Position numbers and translations under genes: made by a program. Of a stretch of DNA of 11,370 nt, positions 1 to 8,011 are shown piece by piece. The stretch comes from Dictyocoela muelleri (taxonomy: Eukaryota; Microsporidia). The stretch covers positions 9,996 through 21,365 of the forward strand of contig SDVU01000094.1 of the NCBI GenBank assembly GCA_016256075.1, given 5' to 3'. Positions within the stretch are counted from its first letter, which is position 1; each line of letters opens with the position of its first letter. A model generated the notes under the pieces. It saw nothing but the letters and a program-made list of their open reading frames with translations, ran no database searches and was not told where the DNA came from.

Positions 1-190
1 ACATTATTAACATTATTAACATTATTAACATTATTAACATTATTAACATTATTAACATTATTAACATTATTAACATTATTAACATTTATAACATTATTAA
101 TCTTTATAATTAAATTAATATTATTAATATTATTAACATTATTAACATTATTAACCTTTACAATTAGATTAACATTATTCATTATTATTT
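1..190. repeat. 9-bp minisatellite (ACATTATTA)n
   Basis: Perfect head-to-tail copies of ACATTATTA run from the window edge to about position 86, then continue as degraded copies interspersed with related ATTAAT-type words to about 190. The array is probably cut by the window edge, so its full length is unknown. No start codon or open gene accompanies it. It sits about 200 bp upstream of the histone gene. Confidence 0.93.
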
Positions 191-208
191 AATTTATTAA
201 TTAAAATT

Positions 209-359
209 CCCTCCTCAATGGTAATTTTTGCCTCCAATTTTTAACATTTTTAAAAATGCCTCTTTTCAAATAATTTTTACCTCCATTTTTTAAAAGCCTT
301 TTATAAACACCATTTTTACCTCCCTCTAAAAAGTACCTCCAAATTAAAAAAATCCCTCC
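209..359. promoter_or_regulatory. Array of CCTCC boxes upstream of the histone gene
   Basis: CCTCC occurs at 210, 231, 280, 319, 336 and 355, with weaker forms at 259 (CCTCT) and 297 (CCTTT). The boxes are separated by AT-rich spacers, giving steps of roughly 17-28 bp between neighbours when the weak ones are counted. In this AT-rich sequence such an evenly scattered C-rich word is not expected by chance. It lies directly upstream of the TATA-like box of the H2A gene, so it could be a proximal promoter array. It could also be only a decayed minisatellite. The regulatory role is inference. Confidence 0.45.
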
Positions 360-368
360 ATTCAAAAC

Positions 369-394
369 TATAAAAAAAAACAGAACCTGACCCC
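369..394 (+). promoter_or_regulatory. Core promoter of the H2A-like gene: TATA box plus C-tract
   Basis: TATAAAAA lies at 369-376, 30 bp before the ATG at 399. A CCCC run lies at 391-394, four bases before the ATG. If the TATA box sets initiation about 25-30 bp downstream, the transcript starts at or just before the ATG. The next gene has the same arrangement, which strengthens the reading. Short C- or G-rich motifs next to the start codon are described for microsporidian genes; that link is from knowledge of the group. Confidence 0.6.
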
Positions 395-398
395 TCAC

Positions 399-752
399 AT
401 GGCATCAAAAGGAGGAAAAAAAGACCCAGCACTTAAAAACGAGAATGCAAGAACATCATACTTCAAAGCAAGTCATTTACATCAAATATTACATTCACGA
501 ACAGGATTACGAGTAAGCAAAACAGCATGTCTTGCACTGAGCACTGGCTTAACATACATGCTTACTGAGATTGTTGAAGGAAGTAAGAGTTGTGCAGAAG
601 AGGACGGAAAGAAAAAGATTCTTCCAAGACATATTAACTTATGTATAGGTAAGGACCAAGAAATTGCAGCATTTGGTAAAGACTGGTTGATCAGAGGTGG
701 TGGTACAAGAAATGTTATTCCTAGTGATCAGTTAACTTTAAGGAGGAATTAA
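399..752 (+). CDS. Divergent histone H2A-family protein
   Basis: This 117-residue protein has the layout of histone H2A: a short basic tail (SKGGKK near residue 3), an alpha-1 helix around 22-33, a long alpha-2 around 40-67, the diagnostic PRHINLCIG segment at 76-84 (canonical PRHLQLAIR), and a shortened docking region with a GGG at 100-102. It would pair with H2B in the nucleosome. Divergence is strong. In the acidic patch the residues equivalent to E61, E64, D90 and E92 are kept (E57, E60, D86, E88), but E56 is Thr and E91 is Gln. Loop 1 is about one residue shorter than in canonical H2A. The protein ends just after the docking region, with no long C-terminal tail and no SQ motif of H2A.X. 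The ATG at 399 follows a TATA box and C-tract, and an AATAAA lies 4 bases after the stop. Family membership is fairly sure. Whether it is the organism's main H2A or a variant cannot be told here. Confidence 0.85.
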   Translation: MASKGGKKDPALKNENARTSYFKASHLHQILHSRTGLRVSKTACLALSTGLTYMLTEIVEGSKSCAEEDGKKKILPRHINLCIGKDQEIAAFGKDWLIRGGGTRNVIPSDQLTLRRN

Positions 753-755
753 ATG

Positions 756-761
756 AATAAA
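756..761 (+). terminator. Probable polyadenylation signal of the H2A-like gene
   Basis: A perfect AATAAA begins four bases after the TAA stop codon. In an AT-rich genome this can occur by chance, but such tight placement after the stop fits the very compact 5' end of the same gene. The 3' untranslated region would be only a few tens of bases. Confidence 0.45.
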
Positions 762-1078
762 AAGTAGTCAATTGATTTATTTTATTGTTTATTGTTTTTA
801 ATATCATTTAATTGTTTAAATAATTAATGTTTTAAAAGGCTGTGATGAAATAACGGGCGGAATGAATTCTGATTATGTTTTTCTGAGTCTTCGTTAAAAT
901 TAATCATTAATGAATCTAATACTTAATAACTTTAAATACTTAAAAAATTATATTCGAAGTATAATCTTTAATAATTTTCAAACCATTAACAAAAAATAAA
1001 TTTTCGGCATTATTTAAATCATTAACAAAAAAAAATAATTTCAAGGTGCTATTTAAATATTAATGACATTTATTAATT

Positions 1079-1245
1079 AACAAATCTAATTAACGATTAA
1101 TTCATTAACAAATCTAATTAACGATTAATTCATTAACAAATCTAATTAACGATTAATTAATTAATTAACAATTAATTCATTAACAAATCTAATAACAATT
1201 AATTCATTAACAAATCAAATTTAAGATTAACTTTAAAATTCATAA
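1079..1245. repeat. 28-bp tandem repeat array
   Basis: The word AACAAATCTAAT followed by TAACGATTAATTCATT starts at 1079, 1107 and 1135 with an exact 28-bp period. It recurs less exactly at 1182 and 1209, then fades by about 1245. The first three copies are essentially identical. The array ends about 20 bp before the TATA-like box of Rpt5, so it forms the upstream flank of that promoter. Confidence 0.9.
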
Positions 1246-1266
1246 ACTAAGATTAACTTTAAAAGA

Positions 1267-1291
1267 TATAATTTTTTATTGTACCACCCCC
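1267..1291 (+). promoter_or_regulatory. Core promoter of Rpt5: TATA box plus C-tract touching the ATG
   Basis: TATAAT lies at 1267-1272, 25 bp before the ATG at 1292. CCACCCCC occupies 1284-1291 and abuts the start codon. The pattern matches the one before the H2A-like gene (TATA at -30, CCCC at -8 to -5). A leader of zero to a few bases is implied. Confidence 0.6.
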
Positions 1292-2599
1292 ATGGAAATA
1301 ATCGAAGAACTTAAAAAAATTGATCCATCGATTCTCACCAACTCACCAGAAACTTTAAAAACAAAAACACAAATGATACAAAACGAGACTCGATCAATTC
1401 TTTCTTCAATTCAGTCACTTAAGTTTGAAATCACATCGATGAAAGATATGATTGTTGAGAATAACGAGAAAATTCGACATTCGAAAAATCTTCCTTATCT
1501 CGTTGGAAATGTTGCGGAAATTTATAGGGAGGGTGACGATAAAAATTGTAATGCTAAAATTTTCGATGATAAAAATTCTAAAAATGGAAATTATAAAGAT
1601 AAAAATACTTTTGGGGATAAAAATATTTGTGGTGACGAGGAATCAGCTATCGTAAATACAACAACACGTACTTCATCTTTTCTTCCTATGGCTGGTCTTG
1701 TGGATACTAAAGATTTGAAAACCGGGGATCTTGTTGCTCTTCATAAAGAGACAAATGTTATTTTTTATAAATTACCAAATGATTACGATTCGAAGGTTAA
1801 GGCGATGGAGGTTATTGAAAAGCCTGTTGATAATTATGATGATATTGGCGGGCTGGAACGGCAAATTGAGGAATTGAATGAAGCAATCGTGTTGCCGTTA
1901 ACCCATCCTGAAAAATTTAAGAAATTGAACATTAAGATGCCTAAGGGTGTTCTCATGTACGGTCCACCGGGCACTGGAAAAACTCTCCTTGCGCGTGCAG
2001 TTGCTGCAAAAACGAAATCAACTTTTTTAAAACTTGCAGGACCCCAGCTTGTACAAATGTACATTGGTGATGGTGCACGATTGGTAAGAGATACTTTTAA
2101 CTTGGCACGAGAAAAGAAGCCAACTATAATTTTTATTGATGAAATCGATGCCATCGGAACAAAAAGAACTGATAGTGACAGAACTGGTGATCGGGAGGTA
2201 CAGAGAACAATGCTTGAACTTCTTAATCAACTAGATGGATTTAGTAATACTGAAGATGTAAAAGTGATTGCAGCAACCAATCGAGTAGATATTCTCGATC
2301 CAGCACTTCTCAGGTCAGGTCGACTTGACAGAAAAATTGAATTCCCATTACCAAACCTGACAAGCAGAGAACGAATTTTACAAATCCACGCTCGAAAAAT
2401 GAAAATAAAAGATGTCAATTTTAAAGAAATTGCCCAATCCACTGAAGGATTCAATGGTGCACAATGTAAAGCAGTTTGTGTAGAAGCAGGTATGGTTGCC
2501 TTAAGAAAAAATTTGGAATGGATAAGTCATAATGAGTTTCTTGATGGCATTCAAGAGGTTATGTCGAAAAAGAAATCCAAAATGGTTTATTTTACGTAA
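1292..2599 (+). CDS. RPT5: 26S proteasome regulatory ATPase subunit Rpt5 (PSMC3, subunit 6A)
   Basis: This 435-residue AAA+ ATPase is one of six that form the base ring of the 19S particle, which unfolds ubiquitylated proteins and feeds them into the 20S core. An N-terminal coiled coil (about 20-65) leads into NLPYLV at 66-71. An OB domain follows (about 70-165), then the AAA domain: Walker A GPPGTGKT 224-231, aromatic pore loop MYIGDG 256-261, Walker B with IDE at 282-284, sensor-1 N330 and arginine fingers R341/R344. The segments [10 protein letters not shown] and [19 protein letters not shown] are characteristic of Rpt5 rather than the other Rpts. Length is close to the human protein (439) and the C-terminus aligns residue for residue, so the single exon is complete. 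Oddities are an Asp-Lys-Asn-rich insert at 81-112 in the OB domain and a C-terminus of YFT, where the HbYX motif usually has Tyr in the middle. A consensus splice donor GTAAGT overlaps the stop. Confidence 0.97.
   Translation: MEIIEELKKIDPSILTNSPETLKTKTQMIQNETRSILSSIQSLKFEITSMKDMIVENNEKIRHSKNLPYLVGNVAEIYREGDDKNCNAKIFDDKNSKNGNYKDKNTFGDKNICGDEESAIVNTTTRTSSFLPMAGLVDTKDLKTGDLVALHKETNVIFYKLPNDYDSKVKAMEVIEKPVDNYDDIGGLERQIEELNEAIVLPLTHPEKFKKLNIKMPKGVLMYGPPGTGKTLLARAVAAKTKSTFLKLAGPQLVQMYIGDGARLVRDTFNLAREKKPTIIFIDEIDAIGTKRTDSDRTGDREVQRTMLELLNQLDGFSNTEDVKVIAATNRVDILDPALLRSGRLDRKIEFPLPNLTSRERILQIHARKMKIKDVNFKEIAQSTEGFNGAQCKAVCVEAGMVALRKNLEWISHNEFLDGIQEVMSKKKSKMVYFT
1538..1624 (+). repeat. In-frame GATAAAAAT repeat inside Rpt5
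   Basis: The 9-mer GATAAAAAT (Asp-Lys-Asn) occurs at 1538, 1568, 1598 and 1616, with spacings of 30, 30 and 18 bp, all multiples of six. It encodes the D/K/N-rich insert between the start of the OB domain and its conserved TTRTSSFLP strand. The linker here is about 16 residues longer than in human PSMC3. It looks like a tandem repeat that expanded inside a tolerant surface loop. Confidence 0.8.
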
Positions 2600-2651
2600 G
2601 TAAAGATGTTTGGGTTGTTCATAGTTGATGTTTGTTTGACTTTAACTGGTA

Positions 2652-2706
2652 TTAGTTTTTTAATCATTTTTATGGTTAGTTTCTTAATCTTTTTATGGTT
2701 AGTTTT
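2652..2706. repeat. Short tandem repeat after Rpt5, about 24 bp x 2
   Basis: TTAGTTTTTTAATCATTTTT plus ATGG at 2652-2675 is followed by a near copy at 2676-2698 (one base shorter) and the start of a third at 2699-2706. It lies about 50 bp past the Rpt5 stop, probably in or just beyond the 3' untranslated region. Confidence 0.75.
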
Positions 2707-2738
2707 ATCTGATATTTATGATTATATACATGATTAAA

Positions 2739-3137
2739 ATATCCATAGCTGCCAATCCGGAGAGTTGTCACCTACCATGATTCTTAGACTTTTGTTTCTT
2801 GGTGTTCACGTAACTCCTTAGCTACCCAGAGATTATTTGTAACGATTTTCGTTTATCAATGATGTGCAGAATTAATTAGAGGATTTATCATTTTTAGTTT
2901 CCTTTTTTTTATTAATTGAGTCGTCACTGTCATTACCCTAGGAGATTGCCTTTTATTTCGCTTAAAAGATTAGAATATGTCTTAGTCAACTATACAAAAC
3001 TGGAACAATTTTATTGCTGCTATATTTTATTATTTTGCGCATAATGTCAATACCAATTATTTGAAAAAGTGAATTTAAAAAATTTGAAAATACTTAAATT
3101 TTACATTCAAGAGTGCTAACCACTGAGCTATCTGTTC
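2739..3137 (-). mobile_element. tRNA-derived SINE, copy 1
   Basis: Read on the minus strand, the element starts at about 3137 with a tRNA-like head. Its pol III A box TAGCTCAGTGGTTAG (3130 down to 3116) is a perfect match to consensus, but the B box has decayed. The body matches copy 2 along its length: GACATTATGCG, a TATAGTTGACTAAGAC block (around 2981-2996), CTCTGGGTAGCTAAGGAG near 2819-2831 and GACAACTCTCCGG near 2758-2770, ending at ATGGATAT (2739). Length is about 400 bp. I saw no clear target-site duplication or poly-A tail, so the insertion is probably old. Confidence 0.75.
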
Positions 3138-3940
3138 ATTTTTTCTTCGTTAAATCGAATCTGAATATAGGAGTTTTTAGACATTGTTAAGAGGAAATAA
3201 TCGCGCTATTACAGTATTATACAGCTCTTTTGGCATTTATAATATTTTTTTATATTTAGCAGTTACAAATTAGTCAGACAAATGTTTTTTTATGAATAAA
3301 GATGTTGTAAGACCAATTCAATTGTAATAAAAAAATTAACGATGAATTCAACAAAAAATTTAATCAGGATGTTAAAAATTATTTCGAAATGGTGCTATCA
3401 AAGACTTTAAAATTTAAAACTTTAAAAGATGATTTTATATAAAAAAAATATTTAATTAAAATGATAATTAAGATAATTAAAAGATAATTTTATAAAGTTA
3501 AATTTATAATATCTTTAAATAATATACTTACCAGTACTACATTTAAATTCACAATCATTATGTTTTCATGATTATTATAGTTTATGACCATTAATTGGTC
3601 TACCTTCAAAATATTTATTTGAAAATAATTAATTAGGCTTAAGTAATCAAATTGTTAGATTGAAAGTTTTAAATGGCATTATTTATTGTTTAAATATGAA
3701 ATTAGATTATATCAAGAATTAAATTTAAATGATTTATTTAACTTTGATTAAACAGTTTTTTATTATTAAACTACACAATTAATCTTTTTTAATTATCAAA
3801 AAAACAAATAGTAAAAAGTAATTATCATTTTCAAGTATATTATTGATCTTTAAAGATTTAATTTATTAGTAAATGTCAATTGAAAACAGATAATATTAGA
3901 ATTTTGAAGAATTGTAGGTGCATATGATTATAAATTATTT
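3138..3940. other. AT-rich spacer without a gene
   Basis: There is no open frame of note on either strand. The sequence is low-complexity AT, with words such as TAATTAAAATGATAATTAAG. A small palindrome GACCATTAATTGGTC lies around 3587-3601. No further repeat boundary could be set. Confidence 0.75.
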
Positions 3941-4067
3941 TAAGGTTTTATTAATTTTTAGGTTTTATTAAATTTTAAGGTTTTATTAATTTTAAGTTTT
4001 ATTAATTTTAAGGTTTTATTAATTTTAAGGTTTTATTAAATTTTAAGGTTTTATTAAATTTTAAGGT
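3941..4067. repeat. 17-18 bp minisatellite (AAGGTTTTATTAATTTT)n
   Basis: Seven head-to-tail units of AAGGTTTTATTAATTTT run here, some with an extra A (TTAAATTTT) and one lacking a G. They are followed by a truncated eighth unit ending AAGGTATG. Units differ only by single-base length changes, as expected of slippage or unequal exchange. Confidence 0.92.
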
Positions 4068-4311
4068 ATGAAGATGTGCATTAAAAATAAAAGATTTTAC
4101 AAATTTAATTTGACATTATGATAAATCTCAATAATATAGATTTATTTGTATCATTAAATACAGTTTCTATTAGTCTAACGTTAAGAGGTTAATTACAAAA
4201 TTTTAAAACATTATGCGAATCTATTAGATTATGCAAATCTATTAATTAATTAATAACTATGATATTTAATATGCTAATAACAAATATTATATTTTACCGG
4301 AAATAAAGATA

Positions 4312-5428
4312 CAGTCATATCTCCCAAATGTGAACACTAACTTTCATTTTTTTCTTGATGTTAAAATTAGACTTAATGTGAACATCAAGATAAAATTTAA
4401 ATTTATTTTTTAATTTAAAGTAAATTTTTAAATAATTTTTATATATTATGGTTTATTAAGTTAAACAATATATTGAAACATTTGATAGGATTAATAATTT
4501 TTAAAAAATTAAACATACCAATTTTTATTTGATGTATTCTTAAACAAAAACTAATATTTTAGTATCACTTGCTTTGATAATCAAAACTTCTACCCAAAAC
4601 TTTTTAAATATTATAGATGAGTGGTCTTAATATATTATTTTTATCTTTTACAAATGGTTAAGCGCATCTCGATTCTTTATTTCATGCTATATAAAATTAT
4701 CTGATTAGATAGAAAATACAGAATAATCGAGTTATATGAATTTTTTCCGAGATACTTTAATAAGGTAAAAATAGCAAATCATATTTATCAATTCTGAACA
4801 TATATAAAAATCGCTATGAATACAATTTCATAATTTTATACCTTGTCATTTTTTATTATTTTAGTATTTTTCTTTAGGTTATAAACCAATTTCTTATTAT
4901 ACATTATGTTACATTATTCGACCTTTGTGTATAAGAGACATTGCATCATAAATGTGTGTCTTTCTAATTACATTTTTAATTTGAAACTGTTCAATTAATT
5001 CTTTACCATAAAAATAAAGTCTCGGTAGGCTGTCTGTTAATCCTTAAGCAATCTGTGTTGAATTATGATCTTAAATTATTGCAGCTTAATGCTATTTTTA
5101 AGACGTTTTAAATTTATCCTAAGAAAATACAAAACGATATTTCTAAAACTCAGTAAAATTATCGAATTTTTTATCCTTTTTTAAATTTTCATCTTTTTGA
5201 TAAACTTTTAGTTTTTATCTTATTTACTTTTTCTATACTGATAAGCTGCGGTTATTAAAAACATACTAAAAATTTCCTTTTATGTGTTCATTATTCATAA
5301 TGGGTATTTTTAAGTTTAATATGAACACTTATAAGGATTTGATATGAAAAAATGAAAATTTGATTCTTTTTAGTTTAAATTAAGAAGTGTTCAAATTAGA
5401 GTGTCTTCACATTAGGGTGATCTGACTG
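4312..5428. mobile_element. Non-autonomous pogo/Tigger-like DNA transposon (about 1.1 kb)
   Basis: The left end reads CAGTCATATCTCCCAAATGT. The right end, read inward on the minus strand, is CAGTCAGATCACCCTAATGT, so the terminal inverted repeats match at 17 of 20 positions. TA flanks both ends (4310-4311 and 5429-5430). A CAG start, a CTCC/ACCC step near base 12 and a TA duplication are typical of pogo/Tigger elements of the Tc1-mariner superfamily. Subterminal motifs TGAACAC or TGAACAT recur at 4331, 4379, 5322 and, inverted, near 5283 and 5387. No transposase frame remains, so it depended on an enzyme made elsewhere. The interior is AT-rich and unremarkable. Confidence 0.8.
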
Positions 5429-5562
5429 TATAATAATTGTAAAAAATCCCGGTGGCTCTATTAAAAAAGAAGTATTTTTCACTGTTTTTAAAATGGCTTG
5501 AAGATATTTCATAAATAAACTAAAGATCATGTATTTTAAGAAATATTCATTACACAATGATC

Positions 5563-5997
5563 ATATCCATAATTGAAAACCCAGAGAGTTGTCTCCAACT
5601 TTATCTTTTGACCTTTGATTCTCGAAGTACCTATAATAAGTCACAATTAAGCTACCCAGAGCTAAGCTACTAAACTAACTTTTCGTTTTTTTAATGGCAT
5701 AGCAGGATAAAGGCACTTAGATGCTTTTCATGAATTTTTATTTCCACTAATTTTTTCCGAAATGCATAACCGCACTCATACCCGCACCCAAGAGTGTCAC
5801 TTATACTTATTTATAAAAGCTTAGACCAGTCTTAATCAGCTATACCACACTGAAACAACAGTATATTACTATTATATTTCTATAGATTTTAACCGCTTAA
5901 TGTCATTCCAGATCATTTATTAATGTGACGTATTTGGTATTCAAACCAGATACTCGCATATTTAATCCAACAGTGTCATTCACAGAGCTATCCGTCT
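5563..5997 (-). mobile_element. tRNA-derived SINE, copy 2
   Basis: This is the best preserved copy. On the minus strand the head begins near 5997 with an A box TAGCTCTGTGAATG (5990 downward). A recognisable B box GGTTTGAATACC follows at 5947-5936, spaced as in a tRNA. The body then shares GACATTAAGCG, the TGTTTCAGTGTGG and TATAGCTGATTAAGAC blocks (5862-5836), CTCTGGGTAGCTTAA (5662-5648), GGAGACAACTCTCTGG and the terminal ATGGATAT with copy 1. The acceptor-stem halves no longer pair, as expected for a SINE head rather than a working tRNA. Length is about 435 bp. Confidence 0.8.
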
Positions 5998-6292
5998 GTT
6001 AAAAGATTTTTTATTTTTTTGCTTCATGCCTGATGTCGATTCTTCCCTGTTATGAATCAGTCGAAATCAGAATAAAATTCATTTAAATAGAAATACTCAT
6101 AATAGAAAACAAGTGTTCATCCAAAAACCTTGATTTGAAGGTTTTTTAGTTAAACATATGAAAAAAAAAACTGTCAAAGAGATTTTTGCTTAAAATACAA
6201 AAAATTATTTTAAACAAAACTTAATCCCTTATAAAATTATCTAAAAATTTTAATTGTTGTTACGAAGTAAACATGAAAACCTGTTTAAAAAA
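5998..6292. other. AT-rich spacer after SINE copy 2
   Basis: No gene or confident repeat is seen. A small inverted pair (CCAAAAACCTT and AAGGTTTTTT) lies around 6120-6147 and could fold weakly. Confidence 0.7.
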
Positions 6293-6322
6293 CCCAATAA
6301 ACCCTAAAAATAATTTATTGGG
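6293..6322. other. Perfect 9-bp hairpin
   Basis: CCCAATAAA (6293-6301) is the exact complement of TTTATTGGG (6314-6322) across a 12-base loop. The left arm contains AATAAA. No gene lies close enough to assign a function. Confidence 0.6.
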
Positions 6323-6352
6323 CTACATTCGACTTGCGTTCCGAGTGTTTAT

Positions 6353-6396
6353 AACCCCTGATATTTAAACCCCTGATATTTAAACCCCTGATATAC
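6353..6396. repeat. 15-bp tandem repeat (AACCCCTGATATTTA) x 3
   Basis: Copies begin at 6353, 6368 and 6383 with an exact 15-bp period, and the third fades after GATATA. The CCCC core stands out in the AT-rich surroundings. Confidence 0.9.
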
Positions 6397-6623
6397 TGTA
6401 TTATTTTATTTGTTACGAAAATATGACAAGTGAAGTGTTTTAATGTTCAGATATTTTTTATCTGATTCATAAATGAAAATATATCCTTTAAATGTATTTC
6501 TATTTACAATAATAAGAAAATTGAATTTATGAAACAATTTGGAGTTTTTTTTACAAGTAATCTCGTTTTAATGCCATGAAAAATCAGAAATGAATCCGTA
6601 ATGTAAAACGTTATACGCTAAAA

Positions 6624-6817
6624 TTAGCCCAAAAGGTGTTTTATCACATTAATAGTTTCTATAAATAGAGATTTAAAAAATAGATTGATTTTATGAAATA
6701 AAAAATCTTTAATTAAAAAATTAGCCCAAAAGGTGTTTTATCACATTAATAGTTTCTATAAATAGAGATTTAAAAAATAGATTGATTATATGAAATAAAA
6801 AATCTTTAATTAAAATA
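6624..6817. repeat. 97-bp tandem duplication, nearly identical
   Basis: The segment 6624-6720, beginning TTAGCCCAAAAGGTG, is followed at once by a second copy at 6721-6817. I see a single difference (GATTTTATG against GATTATATG, near 6787). The near identity points to a recent duplication. Neither unit carries a plausible gene; a 62-residue minus-strand frame that crosses it is incidental. Confidence 0.93.
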
Positions 6818-7222
6818 GAGGATACATAAAATGTTTTTACAATAAAATTAATGTTAAAATAAATTTTTGAAAATTTTTTATTCTTTTTAATCAATGGACC
6901 CCGCGACACGATTAACTTATAAAATTCAACATAAAATGATTATCTCAAGAATGATAAATTGAAAGAAAATAAATTTATGAAAACTAAATATCTTGGAGCA
7001 ATATTTCATTGATTAAATTTGTTGAAATCAAAGAGAGAAGTGTATTTTTATAATAAAAAAATTTGATACCTCCCCCAAGAACTTTTAAACAAAAAAATGC
7101 TCCAGAGACCTCTTAAAGTTTCTGGGTGGCGCAAAGGGGTCTGTATAAACGAATTTGAGAAGCATTGATTTAAATGAAAGAAAATTTTGGTTCATAAACG
7201 GGTAAACAGAATTAAAAAATTA
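6818..7222. other. AT-rich spacer with a CCTCCCCC motif
   Basis: No gene is seen. A GC-richer patch lies at 7070-7145, including CCTCCCCCAAGAAC and GGGTGGCGCAAAGGGG. It may be a remnant of an older element, but I found no partner repeat. Confidence 0.65.
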
Positions 7223-7475
7223 ATCATCGCTGTTCAGCAGAGATGATCTTACTTTTATTATTCTAAATATTTTTAGAGAGATAACGTCTCTATCATGTGT
7301 TATATTTTTTTATAAGGCTTCAATTCTAAGTTTGATAATTCTATAACAGGCGAAAAATCTAGTAAACTAAAAAGTATGGCCTTATAAAAAAATATTTACT
7401 TTATAAGACCATATTTTCTTGAAAATCTTATTTTTAATAAAAAACGTAACACCATATCCACTGAACAGCGATTTT
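7223..7475. mobile_element. Foldback (palindromic) MITE-like element flanked by TA
   Basis: The sequence is symmetric about position 7349. ATCGCTGTTCAG at 7226-7237 is the exact complement of 7461-7472, and a 17-base stretch at 7302-7318 (ending TATAAGGC) pairs exactly with 7379-7395. The arms between these anchors are about 70% complementary. TA occurs at mirror positions 7221-7222 and 7476-7477, fitting a TA target duplication of a Tc1/mariner-type element. The exact ends are uncertain, and no coding capacity is present. Confidence 0.65.
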
Positions 7476-7477
7476 TA

Positions 7478-8009
7478 GTTTTAAAGAGGGGTCACTAATC
7501 CCTTAGACATTTTTTTTGATATAAACACCTTTTTACATAATTCTGTATTTTCAAACATTTTTTTAAACCATGTAAATAAATAGACTGATATAATTCATTG
7601 AAAATTTACATCTAGAAACTAAATACCTGACTGACCTTTTTATATTTTTAATATAGTTATATTTGTTTTAAAGATGGAATAAAAAACCTCTTTCAAGAAA
7701 ATTTCATCTGGATTGAAATATAAAAATTATAGTAAATCAGAATAAAATATCAGGTTTATAAAAAAATAGTAAAAAAACATGGTGATTTTAAAAAATCAAA
7801 GAAAATGGAAGGATAAAGATTACATATACCTCATATTTAAAGACTTTAAAGATCGTCAATAATGAAAATACCAAAATTTATTTAAGAAAAGCTATTTATG
7901 ATTTTTTAAATCAACGAGAAAGAATGTTTAAATTGTGGATATCGATAATGTGCCAATAAAAAGTAATTTTTGCTTATTATTCCATCGAAAAACCTTTCCC
8001 TTCAAAAAA
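7478..8009. other. AT-rich spacer between two inverted-repeat elements
   Basis: No gene is seen on either strand. The stretch is low-complexity AT with scattered short poly-T and poly-A runs, and I saw no tandem array or paired repeat. Confidence 0.7.
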
Positions 8010-8011
8010 TA

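Larger units (their letters stand above)
753..1266. other. Intergenic spacer between the H2A-like gene and Rpt5
   Basis: No gene is visible on either strand. After the probable poly(A) signal the stretch is AT-rich, with a slightly GC-richer patch around 838-890. It then turns into AT-rich repeats, including two loosely similar units of about 44 bp around 1000-1065 and the 28-bp tandem array listed separately. Confidence 0.8.

Noticed and set aside
1-190. A telomeric array at the contig edge
   Set aside because: The 9-bp ACATTATTA unit lacks the G-rich strand of telomeric repeats and is an ordinary AT minisatellite.
201-398. A 65-codon minus-strand frame upstream of the H2A-like gene
   Set aside because: Its sequence is only the reverse reading of the CCTCC/AT array, with a low-complexity Lys, Asn and Gly-rich product and no family resemblance.
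1079-1245. A CRISPR-like array in the 28-bp repeats
   Set aside because: Units abut without unique spacers, and the window is eukaryotic.
1834-2454. Three minus-strand frames and one plus-strand frame (1452-1655) overlapping Rpt5
   Set aside because: They lie inside the conserved Rpt5 coding region in other frames and have no resemblance to a known protein.
1292-2599. Rpt5 as a processed retrocopy because it lacks introns
   Set aside because: There is no poly-A tract or flanking duplication, the promoter matches that of the neighbouring gene, and every catalytic motif is intact.
6721-6909. A 62-codon minus-strand frame
   Set aside because: It crosses the 97-bp duplication, is Ile, Phe, Lys and Asn-rich as expected from random AT-rich DNA, and has no promoter signals like those of the two real genes.
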